64,000 bases of DNA from Comamonas testosteroni. GTDB lineage: Bacteria > Pseudomonadota > Gammaproteobacteria > Burkholderiales > Burkholderiaceae_C. Positions 39,689 to 47,595 of the stretch are shown here, one piece after another. The notes under the pieces were generated by a model, which searched no databases, was not told where the DNA came from, and saw only the letters and a list, made by a program, of their open reading frames with translations. Position 1 is the stretch's first letter. Each line of letters begins with the position of its first letter. Made by a program: the position numbers and the translations under genes. The DNA lies in assembly GCF_014076415.1 (NCBI RefSeq), contig NZ_CP043568.1, positions 5,518,001 through 5,582,000 on the forward strand, given 5' to 3'.

Positions 39689-40294
39689 ATGCCCAGTGCC
39701 CGTTTGATGCCAGCCTTGCTGCTGGCAGCCGCTCTTGCCTGCCCGGCCTCTCAGGCACAAGGCATGCCCTCCGAACCCGTGAAACTTCACGGTGTCATCT
39801 ATGCCCCCAGCTTGCAGTCCCAGGGCAGGACGCTGGAACTCAATGGCGCAGGCACCCGCTACAAGGCCGTCTTCAAGGTCTATACCGCCGGCCTGTACCT
39901 GGAAAAGCCGGCACGCAGCCTGCAGGAAATCGCCGCCCTGCCCGGCCCCAAGCGCATCAGCGTGACCATGCTGCGCGATATCGACTCGGCCGAGCTGGGC
40001 AAGCTGTTCTCGCGCGGCATGGAAGACAATATGGAGCGGGCCGCCTTCTCCAAGCTGATTCCGGGGGTGATGCGCATGAGCGAGATCTTCACCCAGCACA
40101 AAAAGCTGCTCGCAGGCGAGAGCTTCATGGTGGACTGGCTGCCCGGCCAGGGCGCCATCGTGACCGTCAAGGGCCAGCCTCAGGGCGAGGCCTTCAAGGA
40201 GCCCGAATTCTTCAACGCCCTGCTGGGCATCTGGCTGGGTCCCAAGCCCGCCGATCAGCAGCTCAAGAAAGCGCTGCTGGGCGAGGCTGGCTGA
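39689..40294 (+). CDS. Exported chalcone-isomerase-like protein
   Basis: 201 aa from ATG 39689 with GAGGAG 7 nt upstream. A Sec signal peptide (MPSARLMPALLLAAALACPASQAQG) is cleaved after about residue 24. The body matches the bacterial chalcone isomerase-like domain: LNGAGTRYKAVFKVYTAGLYLEKPA, given by ends, and ISVTMLRDIDSAELG. Bacterial members usually lack flavonoid chemistry and may bind fatty acids in the periplasm; actual function unknown. Convergent with speDE, 1 nt apart. Confidence 0.8.
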   Translation: MPSARLMPALLLAAALACPASQAQGMPSEPVKLHGVIYAPSLQSQGRTLELNGAGTRYKAVFKVYTAGLYLEKPARSLQEIAALPGPKRISVTMLRDIDSAELGKLFSRGMEDNMERAAFSKLIPGVMRMSEIFTQHKKLLAGESFMVDWLPGQGAIVTVKGQPQGEAFKEPEFFNALLGIWLGPKPADQQLKKALLGEAG

Positions 40295-40295
40295 C

Positions 40296-41561
40296 TCACT
40301 TGAGCAGCTCGCGGTAATAGTTGGGCAGTGCAAACAGTGCGCCGTGCACCTGCTCGTTGTAGTACTGCAGATCCCGCACCTTGCGCTGCCTGAGGCGTTC
40401 GGCCAGCTGCGGCGCCTTCAGCTCCAGCGGATCGAGCTCATCGGAGGCCACAGCCAGCCCCCAGTAAGCGCCGTAAAGCGGAATATAGAGGCCGTAGCAG
40501 CGCACCACGGCAAACTGCTGACGCAGGCTGCGCACCAGTTCGGTCACCTGCGGGCCGTGGAAGACGGGGCTGCCCAGATGCAGCACCAACGCGCCGCCCG
40601 GAGCCAGCACGCGCTTCATGCGTGCCAGCGCGTCAGGCGCATACAGGGCGCTGGCAGGGGTGTCGGGATCGGTCAAATCCATCAGCGCCAGATCGAAGCG
40701 CTCATCCGTTGCCTCCATCAGGGCCAGACCATCGCCTATGCAGACCTCGACACGGGCATCATCGAGCGCACCGCGATGCACGGCTTGCAGATGCTGGCGC
40801 GAGAACTGCACCACGGCCTCGTCCAGCTCTGCCAGCACCACGCGCTCGATGCTAGGGTGCTTGAGCAGCTCCTCGGCGGCCCCGCCATCGCCGCCACCCA
40901 GAATCAAGGCCTTGCGCGGCGCGGGATGGGCCATTGCGGCCGGGTGCACCAGGGCCTCGTGATAGAAAAACTCCTCGCCCTCGGAGGTCATGAAGCGATC
41001 GTCGAGACGCAGCACCTTGCCGAACTGCGGCGTCTGCAGCAACTCCAGCTTCTGATACGGGGTCTGCAGCGTCTGCAGCGCCGTGGCGCGGTAGCCAAAG
41101 CGTGCATGGGGCGCGAGCTGCTCCTGGGCCCAGCCGGATTCGGGCCCGGGTACAGGCTCCACGTCATGGTCTGCCGGCTGCGCCATGCCTATGTCGCCGC
41201 GCATCAATTGCTGACGCAACACCTTTTTGGGCGCGAAAGCGTCGATCACGCCTTCCATCAGACTGCGGGCCTTGCCCGAGTTGTCGGCGGAAAAATTGCA
41301 CACATAGACGTCGATGGTGACACTGCCCGTCTCGGGCCAGGTATGTATGGCCAGATGGGACTCCGCCAGCAACACCGTACCCGTCACCCCGCCGGGCTGG
41401 CCTTCATAGGGCGGGAACTTCACCCAGGTGTCATCCACGAGGGTCAGCCCCGAGGCCGCAGTCTGTTCGCGGCAAAGGCCGGCGATGGCGTCGGCATCGA
41501 GCATGTAGCGCTCGGAGCCTGCGCATTGGTAAAGGTCGGCAGTCAGGTGCAATCCGTGCAT
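40296..41561 (-). CDS. Fused S-adenosylmethionine decarboxylase-like / spermidine synthase-like protein
   Basis: 421 aa from ATG 41561 (MHGLHLTADLYQCAG). Residues 1-130 are a class-1 AdoMet-decarboxylase (SpeD) domain with the self-cleaving pair Glu67-Ser68 in LLAESHLAIHTWPE, His73 and Cys88; these correspond to the processing and catalytic Ser/His/Cys of known SpeD proteins. Residues about 165-421 are a spermidine synthase (SpeE) domain with YQKLELLQT and LILGGGDGGAAEELLKH. One polypeptide would make decarboxylated AdoMet and use it for aminopropyl transfer. Fusions of this kind are known but uncommon; the decarboxylase half could alternatively act on another amino acid. Confidence 0.88.
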   Translation of the reverse strand: MHGLHLTADLYQCAGSERYMLDADAIAGLCREQTAASGLTLVDDTWVKFPPYEGQPGGVTGTVLLAESHLAIHTWPETGSVTIDVYVCNFSADNSGKARSLMEGVIDAFAPKKVLRQQLMRGDIGMAQPADHDVEPVPGPESGWAQEQLAPHARFGYRATALQTLQTPYQKLELLQTPQFGKVLRLDDRFMTSEGEEFFYHEALVHPAAMAHPAPRKALILGGGDGGAAEELLKHPSIERVVLAELDEAVVQFSRQHLQAVHRGALDDARVEVCIGDGLALMEATDERFDLALMDLTDPDTPASALYAPDALARMKRVLAPGGALVLHLGSPVFHGPQVTELVRSLRQQFAVVRCYGLYIPLYGAYWGLAVASDELDPLELKAPQLAERLRQRKVRDLQYYNEQVHGALFALPNYYRELLK

Positions 41562-41699
41562 GTGGCGTGAGTCCCCCTTCGTTCTCTGCCGGCTGCAAGG
41601 CAATGCACGAGCCGACATTGGTTCAAGCAAAGCAAATGACTCTAGCAAATATGCTTATCCGCACTCTTTCTTGCCAGATATGTGGACCAACAGGCGACA

Positions 41700-42380
41700 T
41701 CACACCACAAGCTGCTCCAGCGAATCCAGATGGGCCCTGGCCTCGACCGCCGTGATGGGCTGGCCGTGGTTGTAGCCGTAGGTCATCAGCACCACGGGGC
41801 AGCCGGCGGCATGGGCGGCCTGGGCATCGTTGCTGGAGTCACCCACCATCAGCGTGCGTGCGGGTTCGCTGCCCAAGGCCTTGCAGGTCTCGACCAGCGG
41901 CATGGGGTCGGGCTTTTTGCGCGGGAAGGAGTCGCCACCGAACACACAGTCGAAAAAGCCGTCCAGCCCCTTGGCGGCCAGCAGGGGCTGGGCAAAGGAC
42001 AAAGGCTTGTTGGTCAGGCAGGCCATGCGCAGGCCCAGGGACTGGAGTGCCTGCAGACCTTCGGCCACGCCCGGATAGACATCGGCAAACTGGCCGTTGA
42101 TGGCCAGGTAATGGTGCTCATAACGCTGCCAGGCCTGGGGATACAGGGCATCGATGTCCGGTGCCTCCACATGAGCCAGTACGGAACGGATCAGGTGCTC
42201 GCTGCCCTTGCCCACCATGTTTTCGATGATCTGCGGCGCTATGGCCGGCAGTTGCAGATCGGCCAGCATGCGGTTGAGCGCTTCGGCGAAGTCCCCCAGC
42301 GTATTCACCATGGTGCCATCGAGGTCGACCATGACGGCATCCAGTTCCAGATGGAGCAACGGAATAAAGTTTGCAACCAT
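41700..42380 (-). CDS. gph: Phosphoglycolate phosphatase, 5' end replaced by transposon insertion
   Basis: HAD-family hydrolase: motif I VDLDGTMVNT (nucleophile Asp, then Asp+2), motif II CLTNKP, motif III/IV KKPDP and MVGDSSND. All catalytic residues are present. The native start is lost: a transposon entered after codon 12, and those codons now lie at 62343-62379. The frame continues into the transposon end, where an ATG at 42380 (MVANFIPLLH, encoded by the terminal repeats) could serve as a new start, though no ribosome site is visible. Whether the gene is still expressed is open. The native operon order would be rpe-gph. Confidence 0.85.
   Translation of the reverse strand: MVANFIPLLHLELDAVMVDLDGTMVNTLGDFAEALNRMLADLQLPAIAPQIIENMVGKGSEHLIRSVLAHVEAPDIDALYPQAWQRYEHHYLAINGQFADVYPGVAEGLQALQSLGLRMACLTNKPLSFAQPLLAAKGLDGFFDCVFGGDSFPRKKPDPMPLVETCKALGSEPARTLMVGDSSNDAQAAHAAGCPVVLMTYGYNHGQPITAVEARAHLDSLEQLVV
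42347..42351. repeat. Left target-site duplication CCAGA
   Basis: Five-base direct repeat immediately outside the left transposon end. The matching copy is at 62343-62347. Both read TCTGG on the gph coding strand, and a single copy restores the gph frame. Confidence 0.88.
42352..42371 (+). repeat. Left terminal inverted repeat
   Basis: TGGAGCAACGGAATAAAGTT. It matches the right end inverted at 17 of 20 positions, including all nine of AATAAAGTT at identical distance (11 nt) from the tip. Confidence 0.85.
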
Positions 42381-42396
42381 GAAATAAAGTTCGCAA
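42363..42396 (+). repeat. Subterminal transposase-binding-type repeats
   Basis: Two direct copies of AATAAAGTT-Y-GCAA (42363 and 42383) spaced exactly 20 bp, plus a degenerate third AATAAGGTTGC at 42427. Arrays of about 20-bp repeats near the ends are typical TnsB-binding sites of Tn7-like elements. Confidence 0.7.
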
Positions 42397-42689
42397 ATCA
42401 AAAGGAGGAAATGTTAACGCTCCAAGAATAAGGTTGCTAAAACACAGTGATCACTGCGCAGGGCCAAGGTGGCGCACACGTATCGACATTCGCCCACGCA
42501 CCAACTCACTCGTCACCATTGCAATACACCATTTTTCTAGAGATCTTGCGATAGGCATCCGTCCGCCTTCACCACGAAGAGTAGCTGAACATCGCACTGA
42601 TAGAATTCGTTACACATAAGAGCTGTTTTGGCTGTTCAGCTTTGAAAGACTGAATGCCGCCAGTGTTGTACATATACCGGGAGGAAGAC
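42397..42689. other. Left-end non-coding region of the transposon
   Basis: About 290 bp upstream of the first cargo gene. It holds a six-codon frame after AGGAGG (MLTLQE, 42411-42431) that I do not consider a gene, and otherwise shows no coding pattern. It should contain the promoter of the ABC-three-component operon. Confidence 0.4.
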
Positions 42690-43148
42690 TTGAGTTCTGC
42701 GGCAGATGTCGATGACGGAAGCCACTCCGCAGTTGCAGCTGCGGTGGGCTTTTATTATCAGTCGCTCTACGGTTTGCTGTGTATTGTCAAAGCAACCCAT
42801 GATGATGCAGCCGTTTGCTTGGAGCGGTTAGACGATGTTGAGATCGAGGTAAATGGCCAGACGCTCCTTAATCAGCTTAAACATTCACTGAGCAAGAAGC
42901 CGAAGCCGGTCACCATCAGTTCAGTCGCATTGTGGAAAACGCTCAAGGCATGGATAGATGTCCTGCCAAAGGTGAGCATGAACGACACAAGGTTTCAACT
43001 TGTGACTGTGGCTCCGTTGCCGACAGGAAGCCCATTGGAGCCGCTCCTTGACGAAACGTCTTCACGCGAGAACCTCTTGATACTCCTTGCTAAGGAAGCT
43101 CAACGAGTGCTAGCTGAACGTGAAGAGGCCGCCATTAATAAGCAGTGA
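42690..43148 (+). CDS. ABC-three-component effector, N-terminal nuclease-like half (ends at in-frame TGA)
   Basis: 152 aa from TTG 42690, chosen because GGGAGG lies 5 nt upstream; an ATG at 42654 is in frame without a ribosome site. The segment GFYYQSLYGLL, then ERLDDVEIEV and LLNQLKHS has the D...ExE...QxK layout of a restriction-endonuclease-fold nuclease (Cap4/DUF4297-like). The frame stops at TGA 43146-43148 but is open again, in the same frame, from the very next codon. The two halves were most likely one effector gene broken by a nonsense mutation; alternatively they are made as two chains by reinitiation at the abutting ATG. Confidence 0.7.
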   Translation: MSSAADVDDGSHSAVAAAVGFYYQSLYGLLCIVKATHDDAAVCLERLDDVEIEVNGQTLLNQLKHSLSKKPKPVTISSVALWKTLKAWIDVLPKVSMNDTRFQLVTVAPLPTGSPLEPLLDETSSRENLLILLAKEAQRVLAEREEAAINKQ

Positions 43149-43913
43149 ATGCCACACGGTGAGCGCGCAGCGGCCTGTGCCGCCTATATCAAGCTCAATG
43201 AAGAACTTCGCCAAGCCTTGCTCTCGCGAGTCATTATCCAACCCGCTGCCAGCAACATCGCTCAGATTAGCAATGACATTGCCGATGCATTGAAGGCATT
43301 TCCTCCTGAGCAGCGGGAATTAATTGCTCACCGCCTGATTGAGTGGTGGGATCTTCAAGTTGTGCACTCGTTCTGCGGAAAGAGAGAGCGTGTTCTCTCA
43401 ATGCTTGACGTCCAGTTACGGCTGTCCGAAATTGCTGGTGAGCTATATCGTGACGAAGTCCTCGCTGACTTCAAGATCGTCATGCCACCTGACGACCATT
43501 CGCCGCCATCTTTGATCGCTAAGCAACTCCAGCTTGTGGATGCAACAAAAACAGAGATCCGGATTGCAGAGCGCGAAGAATGGAGAGCCAGATCGCAGCG
43601 TCATAAATGGCTCTCTGAGCGTGTAGATATGGCGACGCGCATATCCATATACGATCTATTACTGGTCGAGGCATGGGAAGACAAGCATGCACTCATGACA
43701 GAGCAAACTGAGATAGCTACAGATGCGCAAAAGCGAAGCGCTGGACTAGAAATATTTAGATGGTCGTTCAACGATGCAAAGGCTCAAATAGCTCCTTTTG
43801 CAAATAACTGGAGTGCTGATTACTACGTTAGAGGCTGCTATCAGTTCCTAGCGGTTGACTTAAAGGTCGGCTGGCATCCCGATTTTAGAGCGCTGCTCAG
43901 GAGTGAGGGATGA
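43149..43913 (+). CDS. ABC-three-component effector, C-terminal half
   Basis: 254 aa beginning MPHGERAAACAAYIKLNEELR, directly after the TGA and in the same frame as the nuclease half. It contains a conserved-looking WWDLQVVHSFCGKRERVLSM segment and ends [13 protein letters not shown]. This is the kind of C-terminal partner domain that links effectors to the middle component and ATPase in ABC-three-component systems. No catalytic motif is visible. Its stop overlaps the middle-component start (ATGA). Confidence 0.65.
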   Translation: MPHGERAAACAAYIKLNEELRQALLSRVIIQPAASNIAQISNDIADALKAFPPEQRELIAHRLIEWWDLQVVHSFCGKRERVLSMLDVQLRLSEIAGELYRDEVLADFKIVMPPDDHSPPSLIAKQLQLVDATKTEIRIAEREEWRARSQRHKWLSERVDMATRISIYDLLLVEAWEDKHALMTEQTEIATDAQKRSAGLEIFRWSFNDAKAQIAPFANNWSADYYVRGCYQFLAVDLKVGWHPDFRALLRSEG

Positions 43914-44392
43914 TTTTTTCACGTGATGTTTTTGCCGAAACCAATCCTGCCTTCTACAGTGCCATATTCTGGCAATTTTGCTCTGCTTACAAACAGGAGC
44001 ACACCCTTCAACGGCCACCAGCAATACCATTGATCTACCTCGTTGTGCCGCTGGCAATATCAGAGGACTTGGGCACCACATTTGAAGGCTGTAACAGGGA
44101 TACAGGGCTACCGTTGTGGCTAAACCGCAGTCCACAAATCACCATCGACCTTGCTAAGAAGGTCAATTCAACTTTAGAGCTCACGACGGCGGCTGTACGC
44201 TTTGGATGCCTTACAGGACTGCTGCACATAGCCCCCACCGGTGATCTTGATTCCGCGAAGAAGAAGTTCCCAACTGCAGTATCGACTGGGATCGCGTCTA
44301 AAGCGCTAAAGAGAGCTCGTCTCCTTGGAATTTGGATGGCCACAATGGGTTCACCCAGAGCGGTTTTGGAAGCGTTGGAGGTTTCAGTATGA
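43910..44392 (+). CDS. ABC-three-component middle component
   Basis: 160 aa. The pattern [16 protein letters not shown], then [35 protein letters not shown] and [14 protein letters not shown] is typical of the middle-component (winged-helix) adaptors that sit between effector and ATPase. It overlaps both neighbours by four bases (ATGA at each end), so the three proteins are made in coupled fashion and probably form one complex. It is intact. Confidence 0.78.
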   Translation: MIFSRDVFAETNPAFYSAIFWQFCSAYKQEHTLQRPPAIPLIYLVVPLAISEDLGTTFEGCNRDTGLPLWLNRSPQITIDLAKKVNSTLELTTAAVRFGCLTGLLHIAPTGDLDSAKKKFPTAVSTGIASKALKRARLLGIWMATMGSPRAVLEALEVSV

Positions 44393-45157
44393 CACGATGG
44401 GACATCGCAAGCATCTTTTTCATTGGGGAAGAAGGTGCCTTTCGCATCATCACACTAGATATTGGCCGCGTTAATGTCATCACAGGTGCGTCTGGTACTG
44501 GTAAGTCGGCGCTCATTAAAGCACTTGACTACTGTCTTGGCTCTTCAGATTGCCAGCTACCTGTATACGTCAGACGACGCTGTATAGCAGTCGGCGTTAA
44601 GTGGGCGAGAGGTGAGGATGAGATGATTTCCTGTCGCCAAGTACCATTGGTCGGAAAATCTCCGAACTCTTACATGTATGTCACGACGGGACGAAATCTT
44701 AAGATCCCACAGACAGTTGGAGATTTTGAAGGGCGCAGCTCCGTGGCAGTCAGCAAAGCTAGGCTGGGTGTTGCATTCGGCATTGACTCCAGAGCTGTGC
44801 TGGAGTCCCTACAGCCTGAAAAGGAGTCGTCAGACCGTCCTTCAGTTCGCCAGTTCACACCCTATATCTTTGTCACTAAAGAGGTGATCGACAGTGAGAC
44901 GGTTTTGCTGCACGGCCTTGATGACAATCGTAAAGCACAGCATATCGTTTCCACTATGCCGTACTTTCTGGGAGTCGTGACTGAGTCAACGGTAACGGCT
45001 GAAAGGCGCTTGCGCCAAGCCCGCCGAGCCTTGGAAATAGATATCGCACGTGAAGAAGCCCGCGTCGCGAAGGACAGTCAGGTTAAACAGCGTGCACGTG
45101 TTCTCCTCGGGGAGGCTCAACAACTTGGACTTGTGGAAAGTCCACCTATAGATGCTA
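44389..45157 (+). pseudogene. DUF3732-type SMC/Rad50-like ATPase, 5' part (split by IS5-family element)
   Basis: About 256 codons of the N-terminal ATPase region from ATG 44389 ([16 protein letters not shown]). Walker A is [19 protein letters not shown] at about residue 35; a coiled-coil begins near residue 205. The frame runs into the IS at 45158. Joining 45157 to 45978 (removing the IS and one TA) gives D-A-S-E-M with no frame change and an ORF of about 669 aa ending at 47215, so this is a recent, simple insertion into a formerly intact gene. Confidence 0.85.
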
Positions 45158-45975
45158 GGGTCTGTTGAGATTTGATTTTTACCTTCCGGGGTGGCGTCAC
45201 AATCGCGCTGTGATGCGATACGTTTTGACAGATGAACAATGGGCTCGTATGAGCCCATTGTGTTTAGGGAAGATTGGGGATCGAGGACGCAGTGGCTCCA
45301 ACAATCGACTGTTCTTGGAAGCAGTGCTTTGGGTTGCGCGTACAGGTAGCCCTTGGCGAGATCTGCCGCCTGAATTTGGCAAGTGGAACACCGTCTTCAA
45401 ACGGTTTCGCGACTGGGTCAAAGCTGATGTCTTTCAAAAGCTGTTTGACGCGGTCAGCGATCAACCGGACATGGAATACGTGATGGTGGATGCAACGATT
45501 GTGCGAGTGCACAGGCATGGACAGGGTGCAAAAGGGGGTCTGCGAGCCAGGCCATAGGTCGCAGTCGAGGTGGTTTGACCACCAAGATATTGGCGCTGAC
45601 GGATGCCCTTGGAAACTTGATCCGATTTGTGTTGCTGCCAGGCCAACGGCATGATCTTCAAGGTGTAGAACAGCTGCTCGAAGGCATAGACCTGCGGACA
45701 TTGCTGGCCGACAAAGCGTTTGACGCAGACTGGCTGAAGCAACACTTGCTGGCACAGGGTTGCCAAGTGGTGATTGCACAAAAGGCCAATCGTCGAGCGC
45801 CCTTGCAGATTGATATAGAGGTCTACAAGTGGCGGCACTTGATCGAGAACTTCTTTTGCAAGCTCAAGGAGTTCAAGCGCATTGCAATGCGCAGCGACAA
45901 GACAGACAGCAGCTTCGCTGCTGTCATCACGCTGGCATCGGCTGTGATCAATTCACGTTAAATCTCAACACGTCC
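45158..45975 (+). mobile_element. IS5-family (IS427-group-like) insertion sequence, copy 1
   Basis: 818 bp with imperfect inverted ends GGGTCTGTTGAGATTT and GGACGTGTTGAGATTT (read inward), flanked by TA duplications (45156-45157, 45976-45977). It carries a two-frame transposase. The second copy at 61424-62241 is the same length and in the same orientation. Confidence 0.92.
45213..45961 (+). CDS. IS5-family transposase made by -1 frameshift, copy 1
   Basis: ORFA (45213-45557, 114 aa, MRYVLTDEQWARMSPLCLG) holds the first catalytic Asp (VMVDATIVRVHRHG). ORFB, in the -1 frame to 45961, holds the second Asp (LLADKAFDADWL) and the Glu (HLIENFFCKLKEFKRIA). A slippery AAAAGGGGG at 45530-45538 lies just before the ORFA stop, and frameshifting there joins GAKGG to the QAIGRSRGGLTTKI sequence normal in this family. 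DDE transposase, functional-looking. Confidence 0.88.
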
Positions 45976-47215
45976 TAGCGAGATGCTTCTCATCGAAATG
46001 CTAAAAAGAGCATCATCGGAGATCGCTCGCCCTTTACAGTACCCAGGAGTAGAGCAACTTGATAATCTTCAAGTGAGGCGACGAGATGCTCTGAGAGAGC
46101 TTACTCAGACGAAGCGGAAACTGCGCGCGATTGCTATTGAGGAGCAAGAGTCTAAAGACTATGCGACTGCTGTGAGTTCCCAGCATGAGAAATTGCGCAT
46201 TGCCGAGCATCTCCACTTGCTCGATGTGCCATCATCCTGCCCTATTTGTGATTCGCGGACGAATGCCGGCGCAGTTGTGGCCGCTGCGATGAGGCAATCT
46301 CTAATCACAATTCGAGCTGAATCCAGTGCGGTCGGCCGAATACAGCCGCAGATTCGAGGTGCCGCAGAACAGCTTTCGACCCGAGCAGAGGAGCTGGGAG
46401 GCCTCTTGCGGGAGCTTGACGCAGGTGTGTCGGCAGCATTGAGTCAAGTGGCTGAAGCAAAGCGGCATGCAGACTTGGCTCAACTTCAGGCATTTTTTCG
46501 TGGCAAAGCTGCCTACTTCTTGGAGTCCGTCAACGACCTACTTCTGGGGCCTGCAAAGGATCTGACCAAGCAGAGGGATGAGATCGCGGAACTTGAAAGT
46601 TTGGTCGACGCTGACAACCGCAAGGTTCGTATGCGGCGAGCAGAAGGTGCGATCTCTAAATTCGCTTCCGAGATATTTGCAAATTTACCCAAAGTGGAGC
46701 CTTGTGTTCAAGCTGAGCTACTTTTCTCTGCACGAGAACCCCAGGTAAATGTTATAGAGGCTGGTGTTAATGGCGCGGTGCTGTCGATGGCCGACCTCGG
46801 CTCTGACCAAAATTGGCTTGCCGTCCACGTTGCGCTTTCGTTTGGCATGCAGAGACATTTTGAAAAGGAACGCCGACCGGTTCCTGGCGTTGTAGTGCTG
46901 GATCAGTTGAGCCGCCCTTATTTCCCAAATCAGGGGCACGACGACACTGGTGAGTCAGAGGTCTCCGACGATATCGTCGATGAAAGCTTGCCAGATGAAG
47001 TATCTATTCAGGGAGACGAAGACTACCTCGCTATGCGTCAGCATATCGACTTCCTGTTTAGTGAAGTTGAGGCTCGTTCAGGCTTGCAAGTATTGCTACT
47101 CGAGCACGCTTACTTTGCCTCTGACCCGCGCTATGTGGCGGCAACAAAGGAACGATGGACGCGCGCCTCAGGAAGAGGCCTTATTCCGCGCGAGTGGAAA
47201 ATCCGCGTGAAATAG
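45976..47215 (+). pseudogene. DUF3732-type SMC/Rad50-like ATPase, 3' part
   Basis: Remaining 412 or so codons. It contains a zinc-hook-like [12 protein letters not shown] between two coiled-coil stretches (about 46050-46200 and 46390-46650), a signature-like [21 protein letters not shown] region and Walker B in [15 protein letters not shown]. It ends PREWKIRVK. Without its N-terminal Walker A half it cannot be an active ATPase, although ATG codons near 45983 could allow synthesis of the fragment. Confidence 0.85.
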
Positions 47216-47595
47216 ACGGAGTTACTCTGAAACGTTGCTTCGCCCGAGATGCCAAACGAACTGCAAGATTGCAATAGGCCGATAGCACCAATAGCTGCAG
47301 AAGAACCAACTTCGGCCTTACAGCGATAGCTGCCGGTGAGACCGCAACCAAGCGTACTCAAGCTGACGGCCAAGAAGCAGATATCGGGTGCCCCCATCTG
47401 CGTTTACCGGAGTGACTACCGTACAAGTTACTGTGGCCATTGGTCCAAAGCGCTTCGACTGACGACCGACTGCTTTCATGCCATTTGTACTCGCACTTCC
47501 GACGAGCAAGCCAATGCATCAATATGTAACTTATCCAACAAAAAATGGTATAAGTTTCGCTTAGACAGCGAATAAAGCTCAGGGGGACGAATTCA
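47216..47595 (+). promoter_or_regulatory. Region between the two defence modules with candidate promoter
   Basis: 380 bp. A short open frame (47336-47575) has no ribosome site and looks spurious. Just before the methyltransferase, TGTAAC (47525-47530) and TATAAG (47549-47554), 18 bp apart, form a plausible promoter, and GGGGGA gives the ribosome site. Confidence 0.4.

Noticed and set aside
42411..42431. Six-codon ORF (MLTLQE) after AGGAGG
   Set aside because: Spacing to the ATG is only 2 nt and the peptide is too short to support as a gene without conservation.
43146..43148. TGA read as selenocysteine
   Set aside because: No SECIS-like hairpin is apparent after the codon, and the family is not known for selenoproteins; nonsense mutation or reinitiation is simpler.
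47336..47575. 79-aa ORF between the defence modules
   Set aside because: No ribosome site, no recognisable pattern, and it overlaps the likely promoter of the DISARM operon.
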